Below are positions 35,960 to 49,672 of a stretch of DNA of 64,000 bases, in pieces. The DNA is taken from assembly GCA_001465935.1 (NCBI GenBank), contig LNKV01000038.1:318176-382175 (forward strand), in the 5' to 3' direction. The notes below the pieces were generated by a model that had not been told where the DNA came from, ran no database searches, and saw only the letters and a list, made by a program, of their open reading frames with translations. The position numbers were made by a program, and so were the translations under genes. This stretch comes from Clarireedia homoeocarpa. Taxonomy: Eukaryota > Ascomycota > Leotiomycetes > Helotiales > Rutstroemiaceae. Every line of letters begins with the position of its first letter. Position 1 is the first letter of the stretch.

Positions 35960-37401
35960 CTATCCAACAGCCTCCACCTTCTTCTCCCCCTTCTTCCATT
36001 TGCCGCGGCTAGGATATTCCTGCTTCGTACCCTTTAGGGACTCCATAAGAGCGAGGTGACGGGCATGGCGCTCGGCTCTGGTTAGTTTGGCGTTGGGGTC
36101 TCGTTGCTTTGCTTCCACTACCTGTCCCTCTGTCTCTGCCGCTCCCTCTCCTTCAGTCGCCGCCCCATTATCGGCGCCGCGGCTGGGATGTTCTTGCTTG
36201 GTGCCTTTGAGGGACTCCATGAGAGCGAGGTGTTGGGCGTGGCGCTCGGCTTTGTTGATGGATTTGCCGCGGCTGGGATATTCTTGCTTGGTGCCTTTCA
36301 GGGATTCCATAAGAGCGAGGTGTTTGGCATGGCGCTCGGCTTTGCTTGATTTGGTGCTGAGGGCTGGAGCTAGAGTGGGGTCGTCAGAGGAGGTGGGGGC
36401 AGGAGCAGCAGCGGGGCTACTCTTGTGCTTCCATTTCCCACGGGGTTCGTATGATTGTCTTGTTCCCTTCAAGCGTTCCATCAACGCAAGATGCTGAATC
36501 CGCTTTTCTCTTTTCCGCTCCTCGGGTGTCTTACCATCCGTTTCTTGCGTCTCAGCTTCTTCCTCAACGACGGCCTCCTGCCCAGCAGGTACTTCTTCTG
36601 CTGCCGCCTTAGCTGCCGCTTGGGCTTTCTCTTCTTCGAATTTCTGAATCATGCGATCATAGGGTCGCTTCTTCTCCGGTTCGCGATTGTTCTCCCGCCA
36701 TTCCCACACATCATGTACAACCGCATCCGACCACTTCTCCGCCCACTCAGCATCATTCAGATTTCTCCACTTGACCTCGACGCTATTACCCGCGCCGATT
36801 CCCTTTAATCCTATTTTCTCATTTCCTTCCCGGATGCTCTCTAATACTGCGGCTATATCCGCAACGCTGTTCGCTTTCTGATCGTTTAGCTTGCGGCCGC
36901 GCAGGATCTTGTTCAGGGGTTTGCCGTCTTTGTCGTGAAATACGGGTGACGAGGGGTCCCAGGATAATTCGTGCAGTTTGCGGTATTCGCGCAGCTTTTG
37001 GTAGGCGGTGAGGCCGGCGGCGGAGGTCCCGGGGGGGAAAGTTATCAGTGCGAGAGGGCTCCAGTGGTCTTTGCGGAGGGCGGCTGGGACGGTCTTTTTG
37101 CCGTTGTAGGGGAGTTGTGCGAGGGAGGCGTTGTTCTGGGCGCGGGTGTTAGTTTGTGCTTCTGGTTTTAAGAAACATGGCGATGTTGTGATAAGGTGAT
37201 TGGAAAATAATATACCTTTAATGACTTGGTGAGTGAGTAAACCACTTGATTCGTTTGCAAGTGGTTGTAAACATATATTTGCTCGCCATGTTCTGGTCGG
37301 CCACCCTTGTTGGCGGCGACACTTGAAGCATATCGTACCCCCCGGGGAACGGAGCCATTCATACAGTTCCGCGCTGCATCGGAGAAGGAACGGACACTCA
37401 T
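35960..37401 (-). CDS. mhr1: Mitochondrial large-subunit ribosomal protein mL67/Mhr1
   Basis: Two exons on the complement, 37216..37401 and 35960..37135, 453 residues, with an 80-base intron. The N-terminus (MSVRSFSDAARNC) is basic and Ser-rich, as in a mitochondrial targeting peptide. The family core follows: GEQIYVYNHLQTNQVVYSL, then across the intron NNASLAQLPYNGKKTVPAAL and RKDHWSPLALITFP. Mhr1 was found in yeast as a mitochondrial homologous recombination and transcription factor and is also the ribosomal protein mL67, so either or both roles may apply. After about residue 290 the protein leaves the family core and carries a tail with four copies of a roughly 27-residue unit centred on HLALMESLKGTKQEYPSRGK. 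It is divergent from HSP104. Confidence 0.88.
35999..36510 (-). repeat. Four-copy repeat coding the mL67 C-terminal tail
   Basis: Units of about 81 bases code variants of AERHAxHLALMESLKGTKQE. Three copies are near identical and the fourth, N-terminal copy (HLALMERLKGTRQSYEPRGK) is diverged. Spacers between copies differ in length and make-up. Confidence 0.85.
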
Positions 37402-38035
37402 TTTGGTGGGATTGAGTGGTCGAGAGGGGAAACGTAGCTCGGGATATTCTCACATTTCGATATCTTCAAAGCGAAATCCAAAAAAGTCATAGCGTCTTTT
37501 TTTCCTGAATCTGGCTGCACGTGCCAGAGAGGGGAGATCAATTAGGTAAGCATCGGCCGTTGGGTGTTTCTATTCCAAGGCAACAATTCGATAAGGCAAC
37601 ATTTATATAAGGCCATAAATCAGGCCACCAGAAAGTTTGGTGGGGTGACCAGTGACGTTTGAAGGTTTGCGGCGAACTTCTAGAATGTGCCAATGCATGC
37701 TGGAAGAACCAAAGACAGTACGAGCAACTTCCTGAACTTACTAGGTCATCGTATGGGGTCAACGAGAATTTGGTTATAAAAACATCGACTCTTTGTCTCT
37801 TCTCTGAACCTGAATTCTAATCATCAAGCAATACAATACACGCAATTTCTATTCAAAACTCTCGTTACAAAAATTCGCGTTTTACGATATTCACTTGTAC
37901 ATATAATTTATACCTATCGGTTCAGCTTCGGAATCTATAACCCGTAACGTTTGCTACAACAACTTTACTCGCAACGAAAACGAATAAACCAACAAACACA
38001 TACTTTAGATACGAGACAACGACAATACCGCAATC
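37402..38035. promoter_or_regulatory. Divergent promoter of mhr1 and hsp104 with heat-shock elements
   Basis: 634 bases separate the starts. TTCTAGAA (37678..37685) and TTCCTGAA (37729..37736) are TTCnnGAA heat-shock factor sites, with GGAAGAA between them. TATAAAAA (37775..37782) lies about 260 bases before the hsp104 ATG, implying a leader of about 230 bases. AGGGG, a stress-response element core, occurs near 37530, and GCACGTGC near 37517. These motifs are visible; binding is inferred. Confidence 0.65.
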
Positions 38036-40873
38036 ATGTCGACTTCTGATATGTCATTTACGACCAAGGCGACGAAGTCAATAGAAGATGCCATGTTCAA
38101 CGCCGAACAGCATGGCTCATCTCAGCTTCTGCCCCTGCATCTCGCTCTCGCCCTCCTCGATCCTCTCCCAGACCTCTCCAAAGACCAACAACAGACTATG
38201 AACGCATCTCATGGTTCTGCCTCCCAATCCTTATTCAGACAAGTCGTCGAACGAGCCCACGGTGATCCACAAGCACTCGACAGAGCACTCAAACGCGCCG
38301 TCGTTCGATTACCATCGCAAGATCCTCCGCCAGAACAAGTTGGCGTATCACCATCATTCCAGAAAGTGCTGCGTGCAGCGAAGGAATTGCAGAAGACGCA
38401 GAAGGACTCTTTCATCGCTGTGGATCACTTGATCGTCGCAGTGACGAATGATACTAGTGTGCAGACTTGTCTGAAGGAGGCTAATATCCCAAATGTTAAG
38501 CTGTTGCACGATGCAGTTTCACAGATCAGAGGGACGAAGAGAGTAGATTCCAAGACGGCAGATGCGGAAGAGGAGAATGAAAACCTAAAGAAGTTCACTG
38601 TCGATATGACAGCGATGGCTAGGGAGGGAAAGATTGACCCCGTCATTGGCCGAGAGGAGGAAATTAGACGTGTGGTTAGAATCTTGTCCAGACGGACGAA
38701 GAATAACCCTGTTCTGATTGGTGAGCCTGGTGTGGGTAAGACAACTGTGGTGGAAGGTTTGGCTCAGCGTATCGTCAATGCTGATGTTCCGGACAACCTT
38801 GCTGCCTGCAAACTTCTTTCTCTGGATGTTGGTTCTATCATTGCTGGTAGTAAGTACAGAGGAGAGTTTGAAGAGAGAATGAAGGGTGTCTTGAAGGAAA
38901 TCGAAGACTCGAAAGAGATGATTGTTCTCTTCGTCGATGAAATGCATCTTCTCATGGGTGCTGGTTCCAGTGGTGAAGGTGGAATGGACGCCGCCAACAT
39001 GCTTAAGCCTATGTTGGCTCGTGGACAACTCCACTGCATTGGTGCTACCACACTCAATGAATACCGAAAGTACATCGAGAAGGATGCAGCCTTCGAACGT
39101 CGTTTCCAACAAGTTTTGGTTAAGGAGCCATCTGTTTCCGATACCATCTCCATCCTTCGTGGTGTAAAGGAGAAGTACGAAGTTCACCACGGAGTTACTA
39201 TCGCTGATGGTGCTCTGGTTGCTGCAGCTACCTTGGCTGCTCGATACCTCACTCAACGACGACTTCCTGATTCTGCTGTCGATCTCATCGATGAAGCTGC
39301 AGCTGCAGTTCGAGTCGCGCGTGAATCTCAACCAGAAATCATTGATTCCCTTGAAAGAAGACACCGCCAACTAGAGATTGAAATCCATGCTTTGTCACGA
39401 GAGAAGGATGAAGCATCGAAGGCTCGTCTTGCTCAGGCTAAGGAGGATGCTAGCAACGTCGAGGAAGAGCTCAGACCACTTCGTGAGAAGTATGAGAGCG
39501 AACGAAAGAGAGGAAAGGATATTCAAGAAGCCAAGCTTAAGCTTGACCAATTGAAGATTAAGATGGATGAAGCTACTCGTATGGGTGATACCAGCAAGGC
39601 TGCAGATCTCCAATACTATGCCATTCCTGAGCAAATCGCTTTCATCAAGGATTTGGAAAAGCAAAAGAAGGCTGCAGATGCTGCTCTAAGCTCTACGGCC
39701 CATCCAGATTCTGGTGGATCGCTCATCACTGATACTGTTGGTCCAGATCAGATCAATGAAATTGTTGCTCGATGGACTGGTATCCCGGTTACGAGATTGA
39801 AGGCTACGGAGAAGGACAAGTTGTTGAACATGGAGAAGGCACTCGGAAAGGTCGTGGTTGGTCAATCAGAAGCTGTCAAGGCAGTTTCCGATGCTATCCG
39901 ACTTCAAAGAGCAGGACTTTCAAATCCAAACTCACCGCCAAGTTTCCTGTTCTGTGGTCCTTCCGGTACTGGTAAGACACTTCTTACCAAGGCTCTTGCC
40001 GACTTCTTGTTCGATGACGAGAAAGCTATGATTCGTCTTGACATGTCTGAATACCAAGAAAGACATGCTCTTAGCCGAATGATCGGCGCACCACCCGGAT
40101 ATGTTGGACACGATGCTGGTGGACAACTTACCGAAGCTCTTCGCCGCAAGCCCTTCTCCATTCTCCTGTTCGACGAAATTGAGAAGGCTGCGAAGGAGAT
40201 CCTTACCGTTCTTCTTCAACTCATGGACGACGGTCGTATCACCGATGGTCAAGGACGTGTCATCGACGCCCGCAACTGTATCGTCGTCATGACATCCAAC
40301 TTGGGTGCTGAATACCTTGATCGTCCCAACGCAGCTAACGGCAAGATCGATCCCACCACTCGCATGATGGTCGAGCAAGCCCTCAAAGATTACTTCCTCC
40401 CCGAATTCCTCAACCGTATCAACGCAACCATCATCTTCAACCGTCTCACCAAAGCCGAGATCCGCAAAATCGTCGATGTGCGTCTCGGAGAAGTGCAGAA
40501 ACGTCTCATCAACAATGGCCGCGATGTCCGCATCGATTGCTCGCCTGCGGTGCGCGATTATCTCGGCTCAGCGGGCTACAGTCCGGCATATGGTGCAAGA
40601 CCTTTGGCGAGATTGATTGAGAAGGAGGTGTTGAATAGATTGGCGGTGTTGTTACTCAGAGGGCAAATTAAGGATGGAGAGACGGCGCATGTGGTTATGC
40701 GTGATGGTAGGATTGTGGTGGAGCCGAATCATGAGGGCGGAAGTGAGGATAGTAGTGAGGATGATATGGAGATTGATGAGTACGATGCTAGGCAGATGTT
40801 TGATGGTAGGCATGATAGGTATGGAAGGGATAAGGGCGAGGATAGTGATGGAGATTTAGATCTTTATCAGTAA
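38036..40873 (+). CDS. hsp104: Protein disaggregase Hsp104 (ClpB family)
   Basis: An intronless gene of 945 residues; yeast Hsp104 is 908. It has the N-terminal Clp repeat domain, a first AAA+ module with Walker A GEPGVGKT (near residue 229) and Walker [10 protein letters not shown], the coiled-coil middle domain (about residues 410-540, rich in Glu, Lys and Arg), and a second AAA+ module with GPSGTGKT (near residue 641) and [15 protein letters not shown] is the substrate-gripping pore loop of the second ring. It works as a hexamer with Hsp70 to pull proteins out of aggregates and supports heat tolerance. The acidic tail (DDMEIDEYD, then more acidic residues) is longer than the DDLD tail of yeast. 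The start MSTSDMSF follows a leader of about 230 bases. Heat-shock elements lie upstream. Confidence 0.97.
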   Translation: MSTSDMSFTTKATKSIEDAMFNAEQHGSSQLLPLHLALALLDPLPDLSKDQQQTMNASHGSASQSLFRQVVERAHGDPQALDRALKRAVVRLPSQDPPPEQVGVSPSFQKVLRAAKELQKTQKDSFIAVDHLIVAVTNDTSVQTCLKEANIPNVKLLHDAVSQIRGTKRVDSKTADAEEENENLKKFTVDMTAMAREGKIDPVIGREEEIRRVVRILSRRTKNNPVLIGEPGVGKTTVVEGLAQRIVNADVPDNLAACKLLSLDVGSIIAGSKYRGEFEERMKGVLKEIEDSKEMIVLFVDEMHLLMGAGSSGEGGMDAANMLKPMLARGQLHCIGATTLNEYRKYIEKDAAFERRFQQVLVKEPSVSDTISILRGVKEKYEVHHGVTIADGALVAAATLAARYLTQRRLPDSAVDLIDEAAAAVRVARESQPEIIDSLERRHRQLEIEIHALSREKDEASKARLAQAKEDASNVEEELRPLREKYESERKRGKDIQEAKLKLDQLKIKMDEATRMGDTSKAADLQYYAIPEQIAFIKDLEKQKKAADAALSSTAHPDSGGSLITDTVGPDQINEIVARWTGIPVTRLKATEKDKLLNMEKALGKVVVGQSEAVKAVSDAIRLQRAGLSNPNSPPSFLFCGPSGTGKTLLTKALADFLFDDEKAMIRLDMSEYQERHALSRMIGAPPGYVGHDAGGQLTEALRRKPFSILLFDEIEKAAKEILTVLLQLMDDGRITDGQGRVIDARNCIVVMTSNLGAEYLDRPNAANGKIDPTTRMMVEQALKDYFLPEFLNRINATIIFNRLTKAEIRKIVDVRLGEVQKRLINNGRDVRIDCSPAVRDYLGSAGYSPAYGARPLARLIEKEVLNRLAVLLLRGQIKDGETAHVVMRDGRIVVEPNHEGGSEDSSEDDMEIDEYDARQMFDGRHDRYGRDKGEDSDGDLDLYQ

Positions 40874-41414
40874 GGGACTAGAGTGGAGATGTAGAGGGGG
40901 TTATCAGGGGGATAAAAGATGAGATAGGATGATGAGATGAGATAAATGGTTTTATGATAAGCGTGTTAACGAATTTCTTTATTAGTCATAGGGCGGTAAG
41001 GGACTTATGAGATATGAATGGGAAAATTGGAGATGATGTAGATGGTTCTTTCCATCAATGATGATGAAATACTTCGGAGTATAGAGTTTTAAAGCAATAA
41101 AATTAAAAATTAAAAAAAAAATAATTACAATGACAGATGCTGAGATTCATGTGCTGTGTGAACGTGAATAAGTGAACAAACAATTGGAATATAATTTATG
41201 AACTAGGAAAGTTAATAGAGTAGTCTGTCTTCCTTCTCTTCTTTTCTTTTCTTTGATCTCATGCCATCGGATGGATGATGGTGTTTGGGAGTGAGTTTTG
41301 AAGTTTTGAAGTTTTGAGAAGTTTCGGGGTGGGTAGGTTGAGGAAGATGTTGATGGGTGAGGTGGATGGATGGATTAGGGGGAGTGGATGATAGAGGATA
41401 AGAGAATGAAATGA

Positions 41415-41454
41415 GGCGGCGGCGGAGGAGGAGGAGGAGGAGGAGGAGGAGGAG
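41415..41454. repeat. (GGC)n(GGA)n microsatellite
   Basis: Three GGC units run into about ten GGA units. Confidence 0.9.
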
Positions 41455-41769
41455 AAGGGTTTGTTCTGTTCTTCTACTTGAACTTGGTTTGGTTTGGTTT
41501 GGTTTGGTTATTGTTGTTGCGATGCGTGAGGCTGGCTGGCTGGCTGGCTGGCTGGCTGTATACTCACTTGGATGAATGGAAGGATGGATGGAAGAAAGAA
41601 GGAAAGAAGGAAAGAAGCTGTTGCACGTCTTGTGTATGTATGTATGTATGTATGTATGTACTGTACAGTTGGTTAGGTAGGTAGGTAGGTGGGTGCTTGT
41701 TTGATTTGATTCGATTCGATTTAATTGTTGACCGTTTTGATGGGATGGGTGACCTGCAGCTGCACGGTA

Positions 41770-41819
41770 CTGCACTGCACTGCACTGCACTGCACTGCAC
41801 TGCACTGCATTGCATTGCA
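41770..41819. repeat. (ACTGC)n pentamer repeat
   Basis: About eight ACTGC units followed by two ATTGC variants. Confidence 0.9.
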
Positions 41820-44800
41820 GTTGGCGGAAAGAATGTCTTGTCTTCGAACGGAGGGGAGTTCTGTTTGTTGCATATCTTGCTTGCTGTTGGGGGGGGGGGC
41901 AGTCAATTAATCAGACGACTGGCTATCTATTGTTGTCTTGTCTTGCCAGGCTGCAAATATATATATATTTCATTGCAATCTGGCAAGTATAACTTGCAAC
42001 GTAATTAACGAGACCCGACTGACTACATAGATGTATGTAAACGCACCTACCTTGAGAATAAGCTTATTCATCTCAAGCACTTCATACAATCCACCTCTAT
42101 AATACCTACTTACATACCCACCTACCCGCTTGTTCGTTGCTCTCGTAATACCAATACCATAGTGATACTAACCCCATACCGAACGAACAAACCGTTCACC
42201 AACATCCACGCAGGTTGCGTTACACAACTAAAATCACATGTCCCCGCCTCACGCTCCTGTCATACGCTGACATGTATGTACAACCATAAGAAACTCACCG
42301 ACATGTGTGCGGGCAAGATATGCAACCAGTACATACGAGTCTGCAACAGTTCATTCAGTAAATCGATCTTACCATCAGCCGCACTAAGCCGCACTAAGCC
42401 AGCCAGCCGCATCGTATCGACTTGGGTGATGAGTAAGTAAGTGATGATGCATGCACCACATGATTGCGAGATATGCAACAGATGACTTTTGCTGGGGTGG
42501 AGTAGTCGCAAGGGGCTGGACTCAGCCGCACAGGAGTTGGCATTGGTCAGATGGGGAGGTGTGGGAATAGGGGGGGGTTTTTTTTTTTTGGAGCGTTGGT
42601 GATGATGATGGTAATGCTTTGTAAGGCTGTGGAACGTTGGGGACATCTCTAAAATGTACGAAATGAATTGTATGAATGTGTTGCCAGATTGAGAAAAGAA
42701 ATGACAGATGGCCCCGATGAAATGTAATGGTAAATTTCCTGCTTAAAAGTGCTCGATGCCTAATACAAGGACATTTGTACAGCTGCTGGGCATATTAATC
42801 TTCTTTATGCGCTGAGCTTGTTATTAGAAGTAGATGCGCAATCATGGGTAATCACTGCACTGGAACCTAGGAAAATTGGGACAAAAGGAAATAGTTGCTG
42901 ACAAGAAAGTAAAGTGATAACGAAAGTACTCATTTGAATGTGTTGAAAGGGCCAATCGAACATGGAGCCAAATGATCTCTCCTTCCTAATGCTGAATACA
43001 TGAAGGTGACCGCCATGCCGCGATCCATGTGAAGATAGCAGGAATAAGCATTCATCAAATGCTGGAGTGAAACGATGTACAAGGCGGTGTGCATCTCAAC
43101 CACCAACCTCTCTTCCCATACGAATCCAGAAGTAGCAAAAGGGGCAACAGTGGAGAGAAAAGAAAGGGTCAATGGAAAGTGACGTATGCTATAAGCAACT
43201 TGATGTTCACTGGTTGTCCGTCCAAATAAGCATTCGTACTGATGAAACTCTGCAAGTACAAAAGACTGCCAAGGAACATATCCGCCGTGCTGAAACAAAG
43301 ATAATGTATGTCTTAACGAACATGAACACATTGATAGTAGGATATACAAAGTTGCGTGAAACGTATTGAATTGAGAGTTGACAAGACTGCGTCTCAGGTC
43401 CAATGTGAAGGGATACTCGGTAACTTATCAGACTGCAAATTGACAGCGGCTATCCACTTCCGATACTCGTGAAGTGGCACAAAGTGCTGATGTGGGGTAA
43501 GGGGAGGAAGGGTTTGAGCAGGAGATGTTGGAATTTGAGAGACAGCGACTTGCTGCATCTTTGGTACACACAATGATTGGACAGATGAACCGAATAGGCT
43601 TTGGACAGATGAACCGAATAGACTTTTGGGGAATATATTCGACGCTGTGATTGTTGCATCTTCCTCAACGACGTGATCCGTGGCTTTCATGAAAGCAGTA
43701 AAAGACAGTAAAAGATAATGGTCAAGTGGGGGGGTACAGTACAGACCAAACTGGATAGATATAATGTAGCCGCCTCAATCCGAAACAACCGTTGTGGCTT
43801 TTGCATCGGTCGCAGAACCGACCTCCCTTGTGGTTCACACAGCTCGACAAAGCATCAAATAAGATGCGGAGGGTGCACTGCCGACTGGCGAAAGGATATA
43901 TGAGTGTGAGTGTGGTGGTAAGCAGTGCTTGCAGGTGGACATTCTCGAGGGTAGCAGATGCACGAACAGATATATGTCTCAAACCCAATGAAGGCTAGAG
44001 CTTTGTGGTTGGGAAGAATCGAGGTGTGTCGGTGACTAAATAGCTGCAAGGTATGATTCGTGGGAGGCTAAAATAGGAGAGGGGGGGGGGGTTGGTGGTG
44101 GAGGGGAAAGTTATGAGAGTAGTAGTTTGACCGAGTCCTGGAGGGATTTGGGTAGGAAAAGGCAACTTTAAAAATAGTTCTAGGCATTGTAAATGAGTGA
44201 ACCTATCTCGTGCAAAGAAAGGATCCACGATTAAGCTTGTTCGGAGATCTACGAATGATTAAATAGTAAATGCATACTTTGTCTGGAGTGTGGTGTTTGT
44301 CTCAGTTCCAAATGATATCGCAATCTTCCCCTCCACTTGCATAGCTGTATGTGGTCGTCGTCGTAGCTATTTCATCTATGGTGGATCCGGACCGCCGGTG
44401 GAGTACGGAACACGGTTGGAAATGTTAATGTACTGTATGTGCGAGGGCGGATATTATGATCTTGGAAAGTGGAGAATACAATAAACAATTTGGGCTACTT
44501 TCGTATGTGGGCTGGTAGGCTTAGAAGAGCTGGGGCTGGGACGAGAATATATCCTCAAAAGTATTTTATGTGTTGTGTTGGTGTTTGAGAAGGACAATGA
44601 TTAAAGCAGCAAAGCAGTAAGTAAAGGATAATGATTAAAGCAGCAGGACATTAAAGCCTCGAAAATGTGTGAAAGGTGTGAAGCTGGTGAAGGGTGTGAA
44701 AGGATCACCATAAGCGCTCCAAAAAGTCTTGCCGTTTGACGATGATTATTCTTGAGGTTAAAGGGCTACTCGTACAATATGATACATTCGTCAGGCCAAT

Positions 44801-46719
44801 AGCAAACAAAGTGGTAGAGGATGCGCGCAGATCAACGCCTCGTTGTGCCTTGGACAAATTAAAAGCAGGAGCAATGGACCTGGTTCGAGGAATTCCCCGT
44901 ATATCATTTACCGGTCATCGTTATCGACCTGCAAGAGCATTCATTCTTCACGATCCCACAATAATTCCGAACGCCGACTTTGCATTCCTAGCAAAGTAGA
45001 ATCCGTGCGAGGGCCGTACGAACATTGTAATTATATTATACTACTTCCGTATGTACTGGGTGCTTGGCAACCTCAGCTGTCAGTTTATGGGTCGTGGGTC
45101 GGTCTGCTCATACCATAGTAAATGTGATAGCAGCCAGCGAGTTACAGTTGGTCTTACTATCGGGGCCTTTCATAAAGTTAGAAACCTGAGCACGGAACTG
45201 TTGGAACCTATACGGCTTTTAATATAAGGATCTTTATTCTACTAGACCTAACCTTACTCTCGAGACGCCTGTTGCCCAACTTGCTAGATAACTTGCCCGA
45301 TGATTTGCAGCAGGAAGAGAAGGCTAGCAAAAAGGAAACAATGCCGTTGTGTTTGCTTGATATCTATGAATACGCGGGCAAACGAGGGCAAACGAAGGCG
45401 TCTTTTTCGTGAGTGACTGGCAGTACTTCGTGAGTGACTGGCAGTACTTCGTACAGATAGTTCCAACTCGCCGTCAACTCCCGTAGACCTAACAAGTAAG
45501 CTCAACAAAGCTCAACACAGCTCTTCGCATCAAAATCCGATTCAAATTTGTCAAAAGGTTTTGCAATTTCCTCTTCCCTTCTTCTCTGCTCCGGGAACAC
45601 AGCTCTGGATCCACCTTATCATCCACACTGGCTTTGTACGGCGTTCGAGAACCTTTGAACCAATTTTTTTTCCTGCATTACGGAGTCCAAGGCACAAGGT
45701 ACAAGCACCGCACAAGCACAAGCACAAGGCGATAAACGAGGCGAGGACCAGGACGCGCTTGTTGAAAACACAAGAAGAGAAATCCGACCAGCCCGCAACT
45801 CCCCCCCCCCTCCCATCTCAATCCCATCCCATCCCATCCCATTCCATCCCATCCCAAGGTTATCCTGCCACCCGCCCTACCACACGTCCCTCGATCGGAC
45901 AGAAAGAAAGAGAGAGAGAGAGAAACCTCAAACATCAAACATCAAACCTCAAACCTCAAACCTCAAACCTCAACCCTCAACCCTCATATCTCAACCACAA
46001 CCACCTCCACTTCCAAAACAATTTCACAACCACGGACGAACAAGCCCAAGTTCAAAAGGCAAAAGGCAAAAAGCAAAAAGCACGTCAACAAAGACATCTC
46101 TGCGGCCCCAAAATCAATCTACAATTTCAAGACGAATATCATCGCATAATTTGCGATCAAGCGGCCAATAATCATTCAATAAAAGAATCATTGTGAATCA
46201 AATTCAAATACGAACCACTTCTGCAACTTTACACATTAATTGTGCTCATAAGCAACCAAGTTGCTCCCTCCAGCTACAGTTGGTTGACTTTTTTCGACCC
46301 TCTGTCCCCATCAAACACTGCCACAAATTTCCTCGCGAACCATCAAGACGGAGATCCTCTCTCGCAAGGTTAATTCAAAGGCGGCTTCAATTTGAAGAAA
46401 AAGAAAGAAAGAAAAGAAGGGTTCCTCTCCCCCCTCCCATTGAGGATTGATTTTAACTTCGTTGTACGTTTTTTTGCCCTCGACCCCACGATTTCTTGTT
46501 GAGATTCAGCTCCAACGTGATTACTCGGAAGAATCTGTTCACATCCACCGATTTTCGCCTTTGGACTAACTTTCGACGCGTTACAGATCCAAGAAGTGAA
46601 TCACGGTCCTCTGATTAAAACGAATTCGATTTCTAACTGTCCACCTCCACCCTGCCGACCTATTGCGGATTACATCACAACACCCCCGGTCAACTTCTCC
46701 CTAAAGGAGGAACAAAGTG

Positions 46720-47920
<1,201 letters not shown>

Positions 47921-49616
47921 AAAATGATCAATTACGAACTTCCTTTTGTGTAGCAGGTTCGGACGCAGATAAGCTTAATTTCGCGGTCTCCATCGTAACG
48001 ACAAACTATCGCCCTCGTCACACGCGCTGTCGACTTCTATCTCCTTCACGAGCCACCACCTATCTAACCTCGACATCGCCCCGACTTTTGCAAGTATCCT
48101 CCAAAACTCGATCTCGACCATTCGTCATGAAAACATACCTATTTGCGCATACATTTCGCAGCCTACCTTTTGTTCCTTTTTCTTTCATCCTGCCGAACGC
48201 AATACTCGGATATGCACACAAACTTTTATTTTTTTTTTCCTTTTCTTGCCACTTTCTCGACCATTATCTTAGATCGATCCCGACTTTTTTGAACGAACTT
48301 TTCAAAGCGAAACGACCATGATCTATATTTTGTGATTGGCATGCCAAGATCTTATGACATGACGATGGATATCTGGAACGTTGTTCGAGTCAGGGGCAAT
48401 TGGTAGTGGGAATTTGGGATGGGATTTTTCTATAGAAAGGAAAGAAAAGTGGGAAGAAATACTGGAAGGATAGCTTTATACTGGCTAAACTTTCACGACT
48501 TTTTATGTGTCTCAATCCAATGATAAAGAGTGTGAGCCTTCAGATATTGTGTAAAGCAGGAAATGAAGAAAAGGGAAGGAATGGGTGAGGAATGATGGGG
48601 GTTGAGTTTTTGGCGCTGCACTGAGCCGACAAAAAAAAAACAATACGATTCATGCGAGATGTACCTTTGTTCAGTGTAACTTTCAACCTTTTTTTTACTC
48701 TTTGATTGGCTGGTCCTTTGACTTTTTTTTTGACTGTGTGTGTGTGTGTGTGTTTTTGTTGATGGATGTGATTTGATTTTTTTGTGAAAGTGACGTGCTC
48801 TATCTATCTACAATATGTGATGAAGAAAGTGGGTGTGCGTCGTAAACGAGTTTGATACTATAATCATGGTGAGTGAGTATTTGGATCTAGACAAACAAGA
48901 CAGACCTGGGCCTACGAACTTTAGTAGCAGCAGCAACAGCAACAACAAGGGAGATGAGATGAGATGATATAGCGAAAATGTGTTTGTTCATTTGGTTTGG
49001 TTTGGTTTCTTCTGTTCTCTCTCTCTTTGCTATCTATCTATATATATATATATAAGAAATGGATAGGATAGGATAGCATAGGATAAGTTGGGCACGCAAG
49101 ATAGATATGTGAAAGTGGTCTGTCTATCTGTATAGCCAGCCAGCCAGCCAGCCAGGCTGGGACTAGGACTATGTGTGTGTGTGTGAGAGAGAGGGGGGGG
49201 GAGGGGTCTGGGCTAAATAAGTAAGTAAGGTGCTGTTTCTTGCTTGTATGTGTATTTATGTGGTGGTAGGGGTGGTGGTGGGTGCTGCTGTAGTGAGTGG
49301 TATTTCTACTTGATCTACTTACTTACTTACTTACTTACTTGCTACTTTTCTCCTGTATGCTTGGTTGCTTGGTTGCTTTTATGTATTTCTATGTATATAT
49401 TTTATAAATAGATAGATGGATGGGATGGGAGAAGAGGGGGGAGGAGAAGAGGGGATGGGAGAGGAGAGAATGGGATATTTGCTTTGAGTCAAGTGAAGTG
49501 GAGAGATAGATATACTGAGGGTATGGTATGTATGTATGTATGTATGGTATATATAGTAGGTAGGTGAGGAAGGAGGCGGTGGGTTGAGGGTGGAGTTTAG
49601 AGTATGAGTATGGAGA

Positions 49617-49672
49617 GGAGGGGAGGGGAGGGGAGGGGAGGGGACAGGAGAGGAGAGGAGAGGAGAGGAGAG
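49617..49672. repeat. Purine-only (GGGGA)n(GGAGA)n tract
   Basis: An almost pure G/A strand over more than 50 bases, made of GGGGA and then GGAGA units. It is followed by AGAAG units near 49720. Confidence 0.85.

Larger units (their letters stand above)
40874..46719. other. 5.8-kb gene-poor region before the PP1 gene
   Basis: The hsp104 trailer, then a long stretch ending in the PP1 leader. Between about 41.2 and 41.9 kb are many strand-biased repeats: GGC/GGA, GGTTT, GGCT, GTAT and ACTGC. Weak coding candidates are a minus-strand frame at 43394..43690 (98 codons, with a duplicated SLFGSSVQ), one at 42930..43403, and a plus-strand frame at 44736..44999; none has a domain and I do not call them. 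Two tandem copies of a 21-base unit (GTGAGTGACTGGCAGTACTTC) lie near 45411-45452. CT-rich and CAAACCT repeats near 45790-45990 fit an untranslated leader. No transposon end or RNA gene could be confirmed. Confidence 0.5.

Noticed and set aside
36087..36497. Plus-strand frame with repeated motifs
   Set aside because: It is the antisense shadow of the mL67 tail repeats.
38585..39370. A 261-codon minus-strand frame inside hsp104
   Set aside because: Antisense shadow of a highly conserved gene; no independent motif.
42930..43403. A 157-codon minus-strand frame in the gap before PP1
   Set aside because: Overlaps another frame in a different phase, has no family, and the region shows no sign of splicing that would join them.
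45189..45500. Possible LTR end, since TGTTGGAACC near 45200 resembles a retroelement terminus
   Set aside because: No matching CA end, target-site duplication or second copy could be found.
45561..46196. A 211-codon frame upstream of PP1
   Set aside because: Composition follows CCCATC and CAAACCT repeats; it looks like leader sequence.
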